From NCBI GenBank assembly GCA_021787735.1, contig JAJYLL010000026.1:1-47430 (forward strand): a DNA stretch of 47,430 bases. Reading direction: 5' to 3'. A program made the translations under genes and the position numbers. Below, piece after piece: positions 19,927 through 28,403 of the stretch. The stretch comes from Acidobacteriota bacterium. GTDB lineage: Bacteria; Acidobacteriota; Terriglobia; UBA7540. Position 1 is the stretch's first letter. Each line of letters opens with the position of its first letter. The notes below the pieces were generated by a model. It was given only the letters and a program-made list of their open reading frames with translations, had not been told where the DNA came from and searched no databases.

Positions 19927-20130
19927 TCATATAATATCCAGGCCAAAAGTTGCACGGGGAATCGGGGCCCGGTATTCCCAGTCGGAAACGGGAGCCACTT
20001 TGTAGCGGTAGAGCTTGCAAAGTTCGCATACCTGGGCCACAAGATAGGGGCTTTCCTGATCCTGCCATTGATGCTTGCAGTTCCCCGCTTGGGGTTTCCC
20101 AATCTTGGACGCATCGAACCTGATTTCCAT
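19927..20130 (-). CDS. Small Cys-containing protein, possible zinc ribbon
   Basis: 67 residues, no family recognised. MEIRFDASKIGKPQAGNCKH begins after AAGG at a fair distance. A CKHQ segment and a CELCKLYRYK segment about 20 residues apart give three Cys and one His in an arrangement that could bind one zinc ion. The aromatic, polar C-terminus (VSDWEYRAPIP) looks like real protein rather than antisense translation. It lies alone between the broken hydrolase and the GH27 gene. It could be spurious; the overlapping frames look worse. Confidence 0.42.
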   Translation of the reverse strand: MEIRFDASKIGKPQAGNCKHQWQDQESPYLVAQVCELCKLYRYKVAPVSDWEYRAPIPRATFGLDII

Positions 20131-20199
20131 TGTCTTGACCTTTTTCCTGACGTTCGTCGGCTTATTCAGCTACTACAAGCGATGCATCGAGCCCGAAGA

Positions 20200-21375
20200 T
20201 CAGTTGTCCGAGTTTGCCCTGATCAGTACGACTCCGTGGCGGGGCACCTGGGCTGTGTAACTTCCCTTGAAGTTTCCCAGGTCTTTTCTCTCCCAGAGGT
20301 CACGGACTGAAACCGTGCCATTGAGGCCGATGTCTTTGAAATGGACGGTGACCGGCATCGTGGATTCGCCTGCGTTAAACAGTCCCACGGCTGTGCTGCC
20401 GCCGGCCAGCGGCTTTACCCACACCTGGAGCGGGCCTTCTTCAGACACGCGGTAGCCCTCGGTCCCGGCGGGATCCTGATCTACGGCTACGACTTCCGGG
20501 TTGGTCAGGACAGCGAGAGTTTCCGGGGACATGGTGCTCAGATCGTTTCCGGAAATCAGCGGCGCCGCCAGGATGCACCACAGGCTCATGTGGGTGCGAT
20601 ACTCGTCGGCGTTCATGTGGCCGTTGCCTACTTCAAGCATGTCTGGGTCGTTCCAATGGCCCGGGCTTGCGAATTTGGCCAGGCCTTCCTGCCCGAACCC
20701 GATGAACGCCATTCGCGTGTAATTGTCCTGGATGTCGTCCGTTGTCCGCCACAGATTGGCGCCCACCGACGGCCCCCATTGCCACACGCGGTCCATTCCG
20801 TACTGGCACAAGCTGTAGACGATGGGCCGTCCAGTGGCCACCAGGGCCTCGTGCATCTTCTTGTAAACGGCCGGCATTTCAGAAGGCTTGTAAACCTGGC
20901 GGGCGCTGCACCAGTCGTACTTCAGATAATCCACGCCCCACGAGGCATAAGTTTCAGCGTCCTGCTTTTCGTGCTGGTAGCTGCCCGCGTACCCGGCACA
21001 GGTTTTGGGGCCCGGCGAGGAATAGATGCCGAACTTCAGGCCCAGGCTGTGGATGTAATCGCCCAACGCCTTCATGTTTGGGAAGCGGTCGTTCGGGTGG
21101 ATGAACCCTTTGGCGTCGCGCTTGCCCTGCCAGCAGTCGTCGATATTGACGTATTCATAGCCGGCGGCCTTCATGCCGTTGGTGGCCATGGCGCGGGCCT
21201 GTGCGCGCACAATGGCGTCAGTTACTTTGCAGCCGTAATGGTTCCAACTGTTCCAGCCCATCGGCGGCGTGGCGGCCAGTTCCTGAGCTCGCGCCGCAGG
21301 GACACTACACAGAAGCGCTAAGCCAAGAATTACCAACGATATAGCTCCACGCCACAGGTCCACCTTGTCCCGCAT
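20200..21375 (-). CDS. Secreted GH27 alpha-galactosidase
   Basis: 391 residues. A signal peptide (ISLVILGLALLCSVPAARAQ) precedes the (beta/alpha)8 barrel. Family motifs: ATPPMGWNSWNHYGCK, EYVNIDDCWQGKRDAKG, FGIYSSPGPKTCAGYAGSY, the nucleophile Asp in VDYLKYDWC, and the acid/base Asp in LWRTTDDI. A C-terminal beta-sandwich follows from about residue 300. It removes terminal alpha-1,6-linked galactose from galactomannans or raffinose-type sugars, probably in the periplasm. ATG 21375 is chosen because AAGGAG lies seven bases before it; the frame extends upstream to 21444 without a better site. It is downstream of the beta-helix and MFS genes on the same strand. Confidence 0.93.
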   Translation of the reverse strand: MRDKVDLWRGAISLVILGLALLCSVPAARAQELAATPPMGWNSWNHYGCKVTDAIVRAQARAMATNGMKAAGYEYVNIDDCWQGKRDAKGFIHPNDRFPNMKALGDYIHSLGLKFGIYSSPGPKTCAGYAGSYQHEKQDAETYASWGVDYLKYDWCSARQVYKPSEMPAVYKKMHEALVATGRPIVYSLCQYGMDRVWQWGPSVGANLWRTTDDIQDNYTRMAFIGFGQEGLAKFASPGHWNDPDMLEVGNGHMNADEYRTHMSLWCILAAPLISGNDLSTMSPETLAVLTNPEVVAVDQDPAGTEGYRVSEEGPLQVWVKPLAGGSTAVGLFNAGESTMPVTVHFKDIGLNGTVSVRDLWERKDLGNFKGSYTAQVPRHGVVLIRANSDN

Positions 21376-21718
21376 CTGCATTCTCCTTCTCGCCAGGAAA
21401 TCAGCGCACATAAAGAGAGCAAGTGTACTACCCGTGCGCCCCAAAAGTCTATAAGCGGTCTGCTAATAATGAGTTGCTTAGCTGATCGTTGCATGCGCGG
21501 CTACGACGCATTCACTCATCGGGTTTGGCGCCCGATGGCAAAGGTCTGAGCATCGGCCTGTGCCCTGGCAAAACACCTGATGTAACACCGCAAAATTGCA
21601 AAGACGCATGAAGCAAAAGTGAATTGGGTATTCGAGTCCCATTACACCTTTCCGTATTTCCGCAGAACATTTCATTCGCTGTGCCAGGGTCAGGCAATGC
21701 ATGTGGACGCAGGCGCAG
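21376..21718. other. Intergenic region between beta-helix and GH27 genes, no gene seen
   Basis: 343 bases. Short frames exist but have no recognisable content or start signals. A T-arm-like stem-loop (TGGG 21625-21628 with CCCA 21638-21641 around TATTCGAGT) is present without the rest of a tRNA. A promoter for the GH27 gene may lie here; none is evident. Confidence 0.4.
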
Positions 21719-23059
21719 TTACCGTCGTGCTTCTTCCACCGTGATCTGGTTGTGGGTGCCTTTGGACTCGTTCACGATGGTCTGTTTCATGGGGCCCTGG
21801 AAGGTGTTCTTGCTCAGGGTGATGAAGTCGGTCTTGGGACCGATGTAGATTCCGACAAGCTGCGGCGCTCTACCTTTTGTTTTACCATCACCGATCGTGT
21901 TGTCAATAAACGATACTTCGTGGACCATTCCCCCAATGTGGACGTTCTCGCCGAGCTTTTGTTTCCGGCCATTGTCGGCGATGATGTTGCGCTCAAAGGT
22001 GTTGCGGTCGGGCGAGTTGGACCTGTTCTCGTCGCGGAAATAGATGCCTGCGCGGCCGTTTCCTGTTGAACTGTTGTTCACGAACAGGTTGTCAGAATCT
22101 TTGTGGCCCAGTGATATTCCGTCGCGACCATTGTTCCAACTTCGGTTGTTTGCGTAGCGGGCGTGCTGGACGCGCCAGCAGAGGTACAGGCCATCCTCGC
22201 CGTTCTCATGGGCCTGGTTGTTCTCCACCACACCGTGAAGCGCGCCCGTCCCCAGGTGAATGCCCAGGTAGGCGTTGTTGTAGGACTCGCAATGCTGCAC
22301 GACAGGGTCCTCTACAAATTGCAGACTGATGCCGTCGCCGGGATAGTTGCGCGCTACCACGTTGCGCACGGTCATCTGCCTCGAGTGGAAGAAATAGACG
22401 GCGCCCGTCTGGCAGCCATCCAGAATACCGCTGCCTTCGCGGCTGCCGTCTGCCGTCAGGTCTTCGACCTTGACGTTCCTCACTTCAAAACCGGCAATCA
22501 GGGGGAAGGTGTTGAAGACCTCGCCATCCAGTTCCACGTGGTAGTCCATCTGCAAAAAGTGGTTGAAGTAGAGTGTATTGCCCTCAATGCGCGTGATAGT
22601 GCGAACGCTGGGGGTCCAGCCGCTCCGCTGTTCCTTGTCGACCACGGTTACGCCCATGCCGGTGCGGAATCCGCTCGCGTCCGCCACGGTGGCCTTGTAC
22701 TCGCCGTAGTCGGCATCGACGGTCAGCTTGCTTTGCACGCCCGGAACTTTCTGCAGGATGGTCTTGCCGGGGCCCTCGCCGCGCAGGGTAACGTGGCTGG
22801 CCAGGCGCACGGAGTTCGCGAGCGTGTAGGTGCCGGCCTTGATCAGTACTGTGCCGCCCCCGGCCGCCGCCACGCGATCAACAGCCTTCTGTATGGCGAC
22901 ATTGTCCGTGCCGATCACGTCCGCGTTTGCAGGGCCGACAGTTACGGTCATCATTCCGCGCTCCCGTTTCATGCCTTGGCGTGAGCAGCCCACGGCCAGA
23001 ATTGAAACAGCCGCCAGCAACAGCCGCAGGCGGAAACCTTTGATGGATGGCACACGCAT
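21719..23059 (-). CDS. Right-handed parallel beta-helix lipoprotein, polysaccharide-lyase/hydrolase-like
   Basis: 446 residues. The N-terminus LLLAAVSILAVGCSRQG has a lipobox-like Cys, suggesting a membrane-anchored lipoprotein. TDNVAIQKAVDRVAAAGGGTVLIKAGTYTLA is the usual opening turn of pectate-lyase-3-like beta helices. Repeating Asn/Gly-rich coils follow, each with patterns like NNRSWNNGRDGISL, VNNSSTGNGRAGIYF and RNIIADNGR. Such proteins bind or cleave acidic polysaccharides; catalytic residues cannot be assigned here. ATG 23059 follows AGGAAG. It stands between an MFS transporter and a GH27 enzyme in one leftward unit, which supports a role in plant or microbial glycan use (inference). 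Confidence 0.82.
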   Translation of the reverse strand: MRVPSIKGFRLRLLLAAVSILAVGCSRQGMKRERGMMTVTVGPANADVIGTDNVAIQKAVDRVAAAGGGTVLIKAGTYTLANSVRLASHVTLRGEGPGKTILQKVPGVQSKLTVDADYGEYKATVADASGFRTGMGVTVVDKEQRSGWTPSVRTITRIEGNTLYFNHFLQMDYHVELDGEVFNTFPLIAGFEVRNVKVEDLTADGSREGSGILDGCQTGAVYFFHSRQMTVRNVVARNYPGDGISLQFVEDPVVQHCESYNNAYLGIHLGTGALHGVVENNQAHENGEDGLYLCWRVQHARYANNRSWNNGRDGISLGHKDSDNLFVNNSSTGNGRAGIYFRDENRSNSPDRNTFERNIIADNGRKQKLGENVHIGGMVHEVSFIDNTIGDGKTKGRAPQLVGIYIGPKTDFITLSKNTFQGPMKQTIVNESKGTHNQITVEEARR

Positions 23060-23165
23060 AAGCCACTTCCTGTTCAGCGATAGTTGAGAAGCACACGTTG
23101 CCGAAGTTTAGCACAGGAGGAAAATTGTGGCAGGAATTTCCGGTCCCGAGTGTTTGCGCCAAAGG

Positions 23166-24419
23166 TCAATCAGCCAATGCAGGCACAGGCGTTCCATCGA
23201 AGCGTTTCTTCCTGAGCCGGCTGCCCAGCAGGGCCAATAGCAGAGTGGCCGAGATCATGCTGGCCAGGCTGTCGGTGAGCAGCAGCCCGCGTATGCCAAA
23301 GTGCTTGAATCCCAGACCATCGGCCCATGTCATATAAACAATTGCGAAGTTGGTGGCCGCGCCAAACAGTCCCAGTTGAGTGCTGGCCACAGGACTGTCC
23401 TGGCCCACGAGTTGATAGCCGAGCGCGTTGAAGGCCGCATAGGAAACGCCGGCCAGGCCGTTGTAGGTCAAAGCTCCCAGGATAAAGACCAAGGGTGTGC
23501 GCGGAGAGAGTGCCATCGCCAAAGAGACCAAACTCGTGATGAGGCCTGCGGCAAGGTAGAGGTATCCGCGAGAGAAGTGATTTGCAACGTAACCGCCAAG
23601 AAGGGCCCCCAGCGAAGCGGTGATGGCGCACCCCCCACCCGTCACCCATATCACCGTTGACGCACCGGTGTGGAAATCATTGCCCATGCCGGAGAATAGA
23701 TTGATGGCGGCCTCGGCGCTGGCCGGGACCAGGAAGAGGCAAAAGCCGATCAGCACTTCCCTGGTCTTGCAGGCCTGCCAGGTGGCCTTTACGGCATCGG
23801 TGAAAATCTGGCGGAATCGGAATGACGAACTGACCGCTTCAGGAAAGAGCAGGACCGGAAAGGTTCCCAGCACAATGCAGGCAGCGAGACCCAATCCAAG
23901 CCAGTGCAGGGCGATGTGAGGCACCAGAGACATCACCGCCAGTGAGCCCAGCGCGCCGCCGCCCAGGTTGGCGACATTTCCCCATCCGCTGACCGAGCCG
24001 CGAAGATGGTCGGGCGTGAACTGCGCGGTCCAGCCGGTGATTGCGCCGGAAAAGAGCACAACGGAGAGTTCGGCCACAAGCAGAAGCGCAGTTGTGGGCC
24101 CCAGCCGCGCAGGCGAAAGAACAAACAAGGCTGTTGCCAGACAGATTGCCGCGCTGGCGGCCGTGATCCACGCGTAGGCCCGGCGCGTGAGCCCCGTGTC
24201 TATGAGGGGTTGCAGCAGGAATCCCCAGAAAGTGGGCGTCATCACCGTGGCGCTGATGGCGGCCACTTTGTCAAGATGCACGCCGAGGTGCGTCAAAAGA
24301 AAAGGCAGGGCGGTGATGGTGAAACCCACTACCAGTCCAAAAGGAAATACAGCCAGACCCACGATCCACGCCGGCGGCATTTCCCTGTGGGCCACCTGAT
24401 GCTCTGAATTGTCTGCCAA
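23166..24419 (-). CDS. Major facilitator superfamily transporter
   Basis: About 417 residues with 12 hydrophobic segments, beginning MPPAWIVGLAVFPFGLVVGFTITALPFLL. HFSRGYLYLAAG and DSPVASTQLGLFGAATNF resemble the AmpG/PAT-like and sugar-porter branches, but the substrate is not identifiable. The frame is open to 24857, but upstream residues are unlike a transporter. TTG 24419 is preferred because GGAGG lies five bases before it; ATG 24380 is an alternative. It is the first gene of a leftward unit with a beta-helix protein and a GH27 enzyme, so uptake of a released oligosaccharide is a reasonable guess. It is divergent from the VWFA-related gene. Confidence 0.82.
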   Translation of the reverse strand: MADNSEHQVAHREMPPAWIVGLAVFPFGLVVGFTITALPFLLTHLGVHLDKVAAISATVMTPTFWGFLLQPLIDTGLTRRAYAWITAASAAICLATALFVLSPARLGPTTALLLVAELSVVLFSGAITGWTAQFTPDHLRGSVSGWGNVANLGGGALGSLAVMSLVPHIALHWLGLGLAACIVLGTFPVLLFPEAVSSSFRFRQIFTDAVKATWQACKTREVLIGFCLFLVPASAEAAINLFSGMGNDFHTGASTVIWVTGGGCAITASLGALLGGYVANHFSRGYLYLAAGLITSLVSLAMALSPRTPLVFILGALTYNGLAGVSYAAFNALGYQLVGQDSPVASTQLGLFGAATNFAIVYMTWADGLGFKHFGIRGLLLTDSLASMISATLLLALLGSRLRKKRFDGTPVPALAD

Positions 24420-24606
24420 AAATTCCTCCAAAACGAATGCGCTGTTGAATCGGGAGGGTTGACCTGCCCCTAAGCGCCGACTCATCTTAGTCTGAGTGGG
24501 CACACATGGCCAAAGGTTTTCTCGGCACGAACAGATGGCTTGAGAACAATCCGCCGGGTGAGAGGTCCGTGCACGGGTGTATGATGATGTAAACAGGAGG
24601 ACGGGC

Positions 24607-26877
24607 TTGAAAGCTGTGCTCGCAGCGAAGGGAAGTCTCCATCCGTTTAGAAAGCCCTCTTTCATCCTGCCAGGAAAGACGTTCTGCACGATTGCCGCCT
24701 TCGTACTTGTTTCCTGTTTATGGGCTGGCGCGCAGCAGCCTCCACAGCGCCAGTTCAGCGTGCACGTCGAGACGCAGTTGGTACAGGTCCACGTGCGGGT
24801 TGTGGGGCGCGACGACAAACCTGTCACCGGCCTGAAGAAGAAGGATTTTTCTGTCAAGGCGAACGGCCACCGGCAGCAGGTTTCGGTGCTGGATTACGTT
24901 TCCGCCCCGGCCGCTGTTCAGGAATCCAACCAGGCGCCCCCAAACGCCGCGGTCCGTGAAAACATTCAACCTCGGACGCCCGGCCGGCACGTCTGGATTT
25001 ATGTTGACACTGAAGTTGACAGCGATGAAGTCTCGCAGGCTTATCAGGCTATCAAGAAGTTTCTGTCAACCCAACTCCAGCCTGGCTTCATGGTATCGCT
25101 TGACGGGCTGCCCTTCAGTGACGACCGTACCACATTGCTGGCGACGCTTGAGAAAATGCGCCAGGGACCGTTCGGGCATTTGCCCGACGTGCCACCGCTG
25201 GTCAATTCCACGCTCGACATGGAGAAACAGGCGGATTACGAATGGCTGCTCTATTCGGCGCTGCTTTATGAAGGATCTCCTGCGCCTCCAGTGGGGTTTG
25301 CGCGCATGACGATGCGGCAAGGTCTTGCGTCGGGCGGTGGTGGGGGCGTTGCGATGCAACGGGACGAATTGAAACAGGAAATGCAAACGACCGAGCAGGA
25401 AATGTCATTCTATGTGCGGTCCGCCCTGTTTCGTTATCTGGACATCATTTATCGCATGGAGGCCCTGCAGGGCGAAAAGGCGGTCGTGATTTTCCGCTCC
25501 GGGTTGCGGATGGACCCTGACAACGTTGCGCTTTTGCGCCGAGCTGCCGCAGATGCCATGCGGCACCAGATCGTTTTTTATACCGTGGATACGCGGGGTC
25601 TTTACACGATCGATCCCTCCACCAACCAGGCAAAGCTTCTGCGCTACGGGGTACCCATTCCTTTTTGGGCTGTACAGAGTTCTGTAGCGTTCCTTCGCGC
25701 ACTGGATGATTATGAACGAACCGATGAAGTGGTTCGCGGGCGCGAGGAAGGATTGACGGATGTTGCCCTGCTTACCGGTGGCAAGGCGGTTACCAACACC
25801 AACGATCTGAACACCGTGTTCAAAGGCGTGCTTGAAGACTCGAGCGGCTATTACGTGGTCGGCTTTTATCCTACGGACAAACGGCAGTCCGGGCGATTCC
25901 GGCGGATCAAGGTTTCGGTTGACGTGCCCGGGGTCAAGGTGTACGCGCCGAAGGGCTACTACGAGCCGCTGCCGTTCAAGGAGCTCTCAAGACGAGAGAA
26001 AGAGATTGTTTTGTGGCAGGCGCTGCAGTCTGAGATGCCCAGGGACCTGCCCGTTTCGGCCAGCGTCAACGTTTTTCGAGGAGAGAACGGTGAGCCCGTT
26101 GCGGTTGTCAGCACGGGGGTAAGGTTGGGCGCTCTTACTGCCAAACGGGCGAGGGATGCCTCGAAAGTCCACGTGACCGAACTGTCGGAAATCGGAGCGG
26201 TCGCCGGAGGGACGCTGCCCGCCTACTATGGCCAGACGGCCGCGGTGACTGTCGCAAACTCCCTTTACAGCCAGACGAGCGCCAGTCCGGATGAATTTGT
26301 GACATTCAATACCCAGTTGCCTGTTACACCCGGAAAGCACATTTACAAGGTAGTGTTCCGCGACGATTCCACCGGCAAGCTGGGGGCCGAGGAAGTCCAT
26401 TTCGAAGCCCCGGTTTTTGGGCCGGCGCCGGCGGTGAGCAGCCTGATGGTGACGCACCACGTTGCTCCAATCAAGGCTGATACGCCTGCCGTGAAGTTGA
26501 AGGCCCGGGCCGAAAAAGCACAAGGAATACTCCAGGCCGGCGGCATGAAGTTTGTCCCGCAGCCGGATGCGACATTCCACGCCGGCGACAAAATCTATTT
26601 CCTCTACAAGCTTTACAACCCGGCTTCGTACAACTTTGACGCATTGGCGGCCACCGCGCGGACCGGCCTTCTCCTCAACGGTATTGCGATAAGGCAATTC
26701 AATATCAACTGGAGAATCCTTCCCGAACCGAACGAGAAGATGGTTGTTCTGATTGGCACGCTTGATACCAGAAACCTCGCCGCGGGTGAATACCGGGTTG
26801 TCCAGTCCGTACCCATAGAATGCGGGACCGGAGGCAAACTCGTTGCCGGTTTCACTCTGGCGGCGAACACTCAGTAG
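24607..26877 (+). CDS. Secreted VWFA-related protein (acidobacterial type)
   Basis: About 756 residues. Signal peptide CTIAAFVLVSCLWAGAQQ. FSVHVETQLVQVHVRVVGRDDKPVTGLKKKDFSVKANG is the characteristic opening of the 'VWFA-related Acidobacterial' family. The VWA-like domain follows (about 130-420); its metal-site strand reads VWIYVDTEVDSDEV, so the DxSxS motif is not intact. Then come SSGYYVVGFYPTDKRQSGRFRRIKVSV and a beta-rich C-terminal half. The function of the family is unknown; an extracytoplasmic protein-interaction role is usual to suppose. TTG 24607 is preferred since AGGAGG lies six bases upstream; GTG 24577 is upstream of that site. Confidence 0.88.
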   Translation: MKAVLAAKGSLHPFRKPSFILPGKTFCTIAAFVLVSCLWAGAQQPPQRQFSVHVETQLVQVHVRVVGRDDKPVTGLKKKDFSVKANGHRQQVSVLDYVSAPAAVQESNQAPPNAAVRENIQPRTPGRHVWIYVDTEVDSDEVSQAYQAIKKFLSTQLQPGFMVSLDGLPFSDDRTTLLATLEKMRQGPFGHLPDVPPLVNSTLDMEKQADYEWLLYSALLYEGSPAPPVGFARMTMRQGLASGGGGGVAMQRDELKQEMQTTEQEMSFYVRSALFRYLDIIYRMEALQGEKAVVIFRSGLRMDPDNVALLRRAAADAMRHQIVFYTVDTRGLYTIDPSTNQAKLLRYGVPIPFWAVQSSVAFLRALDDYERTDEVVRGREEGLTDVALLTGGKAVTNTNDLNTVFKGVLEDSSGYYVVGFYPTDKRQSGRFRRIKVSVDVPGVKVYAPKGYYEPLPFKELSRREKEIVLWQALQSEMPRDLPVSASVNVFRGENGEPVAVVSTGVRLGALTAKRARDASKVHVTELSEIGAVAGGTLPAYYGQTAAVTVANSLYSQTSASPDEFVTFNTQLPVTPGKHIYKVVFRDDSTGKLGAEEVHFEAPVFGPAPAVSSLMVTHHVAPIKADTPAVKLKARAEKAQGILQAGGMKFVPQPDATFHAGDKIYFLYKLYNPASYNFDALAATARTGLLLNGIAIRQFNINWRILPEPNEKMVVLIGTLDTRNLAAGEYRVVQSVPIECGTGGKLVAGFTLAANTQ

Positions 26878-27397
26878 AGCATTGCGGAGGCGGCTTTCAA
26901 ACCCATCGCTTCACATTGCGGTAGTCGCTCAGATTCAGCGGATTGGGCACGTTAAACCGTCCAGCCGGACGTGATTGCTTTTAACTCGTTTATAAGATTG
27001 ACTTCGGCTTACACTGTGTTACGATGCAATTGACCGAGCATGCGAAACTGTTTCGCGAAAAGGGGGCATCGGCGGTTGTGCCGGGTTCTTCCTTAAGCGT
27101 CACCCGGTGGGATTCCTTAGGGGCGATTCCTACGCGGAAGAACTTGGTTTTGCAGAAAGCTCAAGCTTCTTATCAGACTCGCACACGAAGTTCAATTTCT
27201 TCCTCTACTGCTATGACCTAGTCTGACTCTTGATCTGGTTCTCAGCACGACTTCGAGACACCTGAAATACGGCCGCTCACACAAGGTTCTGGGTGTTGCC
27301 TGCGGGACTCGTACAAAGCCTTTTCGCATCTGGCAGGCAAAGACACACCATACCCCGGTACCGTTTACATGTGACCGGGGAGATTGCGGAGGGTCAT
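26878..27397. other. Intergenic region before the third receiver gene, no supported gene
   Basis: 520 bases. A 65-codon frame at 27024-27221 starts with ATG but has a Ser/Thr/Arg-rich, unconserved look and no ribosome-binding site. No tRNA, terminator or repeat was recognised. The region is less GC-rich around 26970-27030 and may hold the promoter for the receiver gene. Confidence 0.4.
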
Positions 27398-27826
27398 ATG
27401 GCATTTCGTCGCAGTGTACAAAAGCAGGTAGAACATAGGACCCTTATGGCCAGAAGCAACGTCCTGGTCGTTGACGACGATCCGGCTGACCTGGTGTATT
27501 ACCGGACCGTTCTTCAACGCGCGGGGTGCTCAGTGGTCACGTGCAGCACTTACGATGAGGCGCTGGACTGTCTGAAGACCGAACAATTTGATCTGATCGT
27601 GTTGAGCCAGGGAGGCCAGTCATTTGAGGGGCGGCGGGTCCTTGAAAAGTCGATCGAGTTGGATCCCGGGAGGCAGGTCCTGGTGGTAGCACGCGTCCTG
27701 AACATGGGCTGCTACCTGGAAGCAATGCAACTCGGCGCAAGGGATTACCTGGAAGAGCCTGTACCGGAGCACGACCTGGTCAGGGCTGTGGAGACATGCC
27801 TGGCCACCGGTGCCATTGCTGCGTGA
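27398..27826 (+). CDS. Stand-alone receiver-like protein lacking the phosphoacceptor Asp
   Basis: About 142 residues, one receiver fold after a short basic N-terminus. The acidic pair is present (VLVVDDDPADLVYY). At the phosphoacceptor position LIVLSQGGQSFEGR has Ser, and the Lys after strand 5 is replaced by Glu (YLEEPVPEHD). The switch Thr/Ser position is Ala (LVVARV). The protein therefore lacks three of the key residues and should not be phosphorylated in the usual way. It shares DLxYYxxVLxxxG, ExFDLIVxxQG and FEGRxVLxxxxExD with the protein at 2700, so the two are paralogues 24 kb apart. ATG 27398 follows GGAGGG; ATG 27446 is a later option. Confidence 0.76.
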   Translation: MAFRRSVQKQVEHRTLMARSNVLVVDDDPADLVYYRTVLQRAGCSVVTCSTYDEALDCLKTEQFDLIVLSQGGQSFEGRRVLEKSIELDPGRQVLVVARVLNMGCYLEAMQLGARDYLEEPVPEHDLVRAVETCLATGAIAA

Positions 27827-27852
27827 AAGTGGTTCTGCGTTAACACTGCCTA

Positions 27853-27871
27853 CCAACACTGCTGTTGTTGG
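27853..27871. other. Small stem-loop between convergent genes
   Basis: CCAACA (27853-27858) pairs with TGTTGG (27866-27871) around a 7-base loop, between the stops of the receiver and TonB_C genes. There is no T-run on either side, so it is a weak candidate for a bidirectional terminator. Confidence 0.35.
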
Positions 27872-27880
27872 ATTCGCATC

Positions 27881-28246
27881 TTACTTTGATTGCCTGTTCC
27901 ACCACACAATGGGCTGACTGAAGGAAAAGACCACAGGAATCGAGGCTGTAACCTGCTTCCCATTGAACTGTGCCGGCCGGAACTTCCACTTCCTGACGGT
28001 TTCCATTGCCTGCTGCGTGAATCCGCCCGCGGACTGTAATACCTGAACATCTTCAATTCCCCCATCTGAACCGACCGTTACATTCAGAACAACCGTTCCT
28101 CCCGATACGACATTGACCGGGTAGGATGGTTCGACTGTCGAGATGACCTGCGGCGGCTTGAAATCGTTGGAGACTTTTTCTCCCTTTGCAGGCAGCATAG
28201 AGCTGAATAGCAGAAGGCACATCAAAAAACCGACGGTTATTCTCAT
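27881..28246 (-). CDS. Stand-alone TonB C-terminal domain protein with signal peptide
   Basis: 121 residues. An N-terminal hydrophobic segment (ITVGFLMCLLLFSSMLPAKG) is followed directly by a TonB_C domain: PPQVISTVEPSYPVNVVSGGTVVLNVTVGSDG, EDVQVLQSAGGFTQQAMETVRKWKFRPAQFNGKQV. TonB transmits inner-membrane energy to outer-membrane receptors, but this protein lacks the Pro-rich periplasm-spanning region and probably the cytoplasmic N-terminus. It may be a periplasmic or membrane-anchored domain with another role. ATG 28246 has a strong GGAGGT. No ExbB/ExbD or TonB-dependent receptor is found nearby. Confidence 0.85.
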   Translation of the reverse strand: MRITVGFLMCLLLFSSMLPAKGEKVSNDFKPPQVISTVEPSYPVNVVSGGTVVLNVTVGSDGGIEDVQVLQSAGGFTQQAMETVRKWKFRPAQFNGKQVTASIPVVFSFSQPIVWWNRQSK

Positions 28247-28403
28247 GGGCGCACCTCCGGCCCGAAGGCTTTACAACTCTATTTTACCTTCTCACGTTGG
28301 AGCCAAGTTGATTGCTACGGCGGCAAAGCCAGGCGCGCAGAGGCGATGTTGTGCCGCCTAACGGCGGCGGAACTTCACCGCGGCAAACCGAGGTTCTCAC
28401 CTT

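Noticed and set aside
21625..21641. T-arm-like stem-loop TGGG/CCCA around TTCGAGT
   Set aside because: The loop is nine bases and no acceptor stem, anticodon arm or CCA can be built around it.
27024..27221. 65-codon frame in the gap before the third receiver gene
   Set aside because: No ribosome-binding site, Ser/Arg-rich content and no recognisable family.
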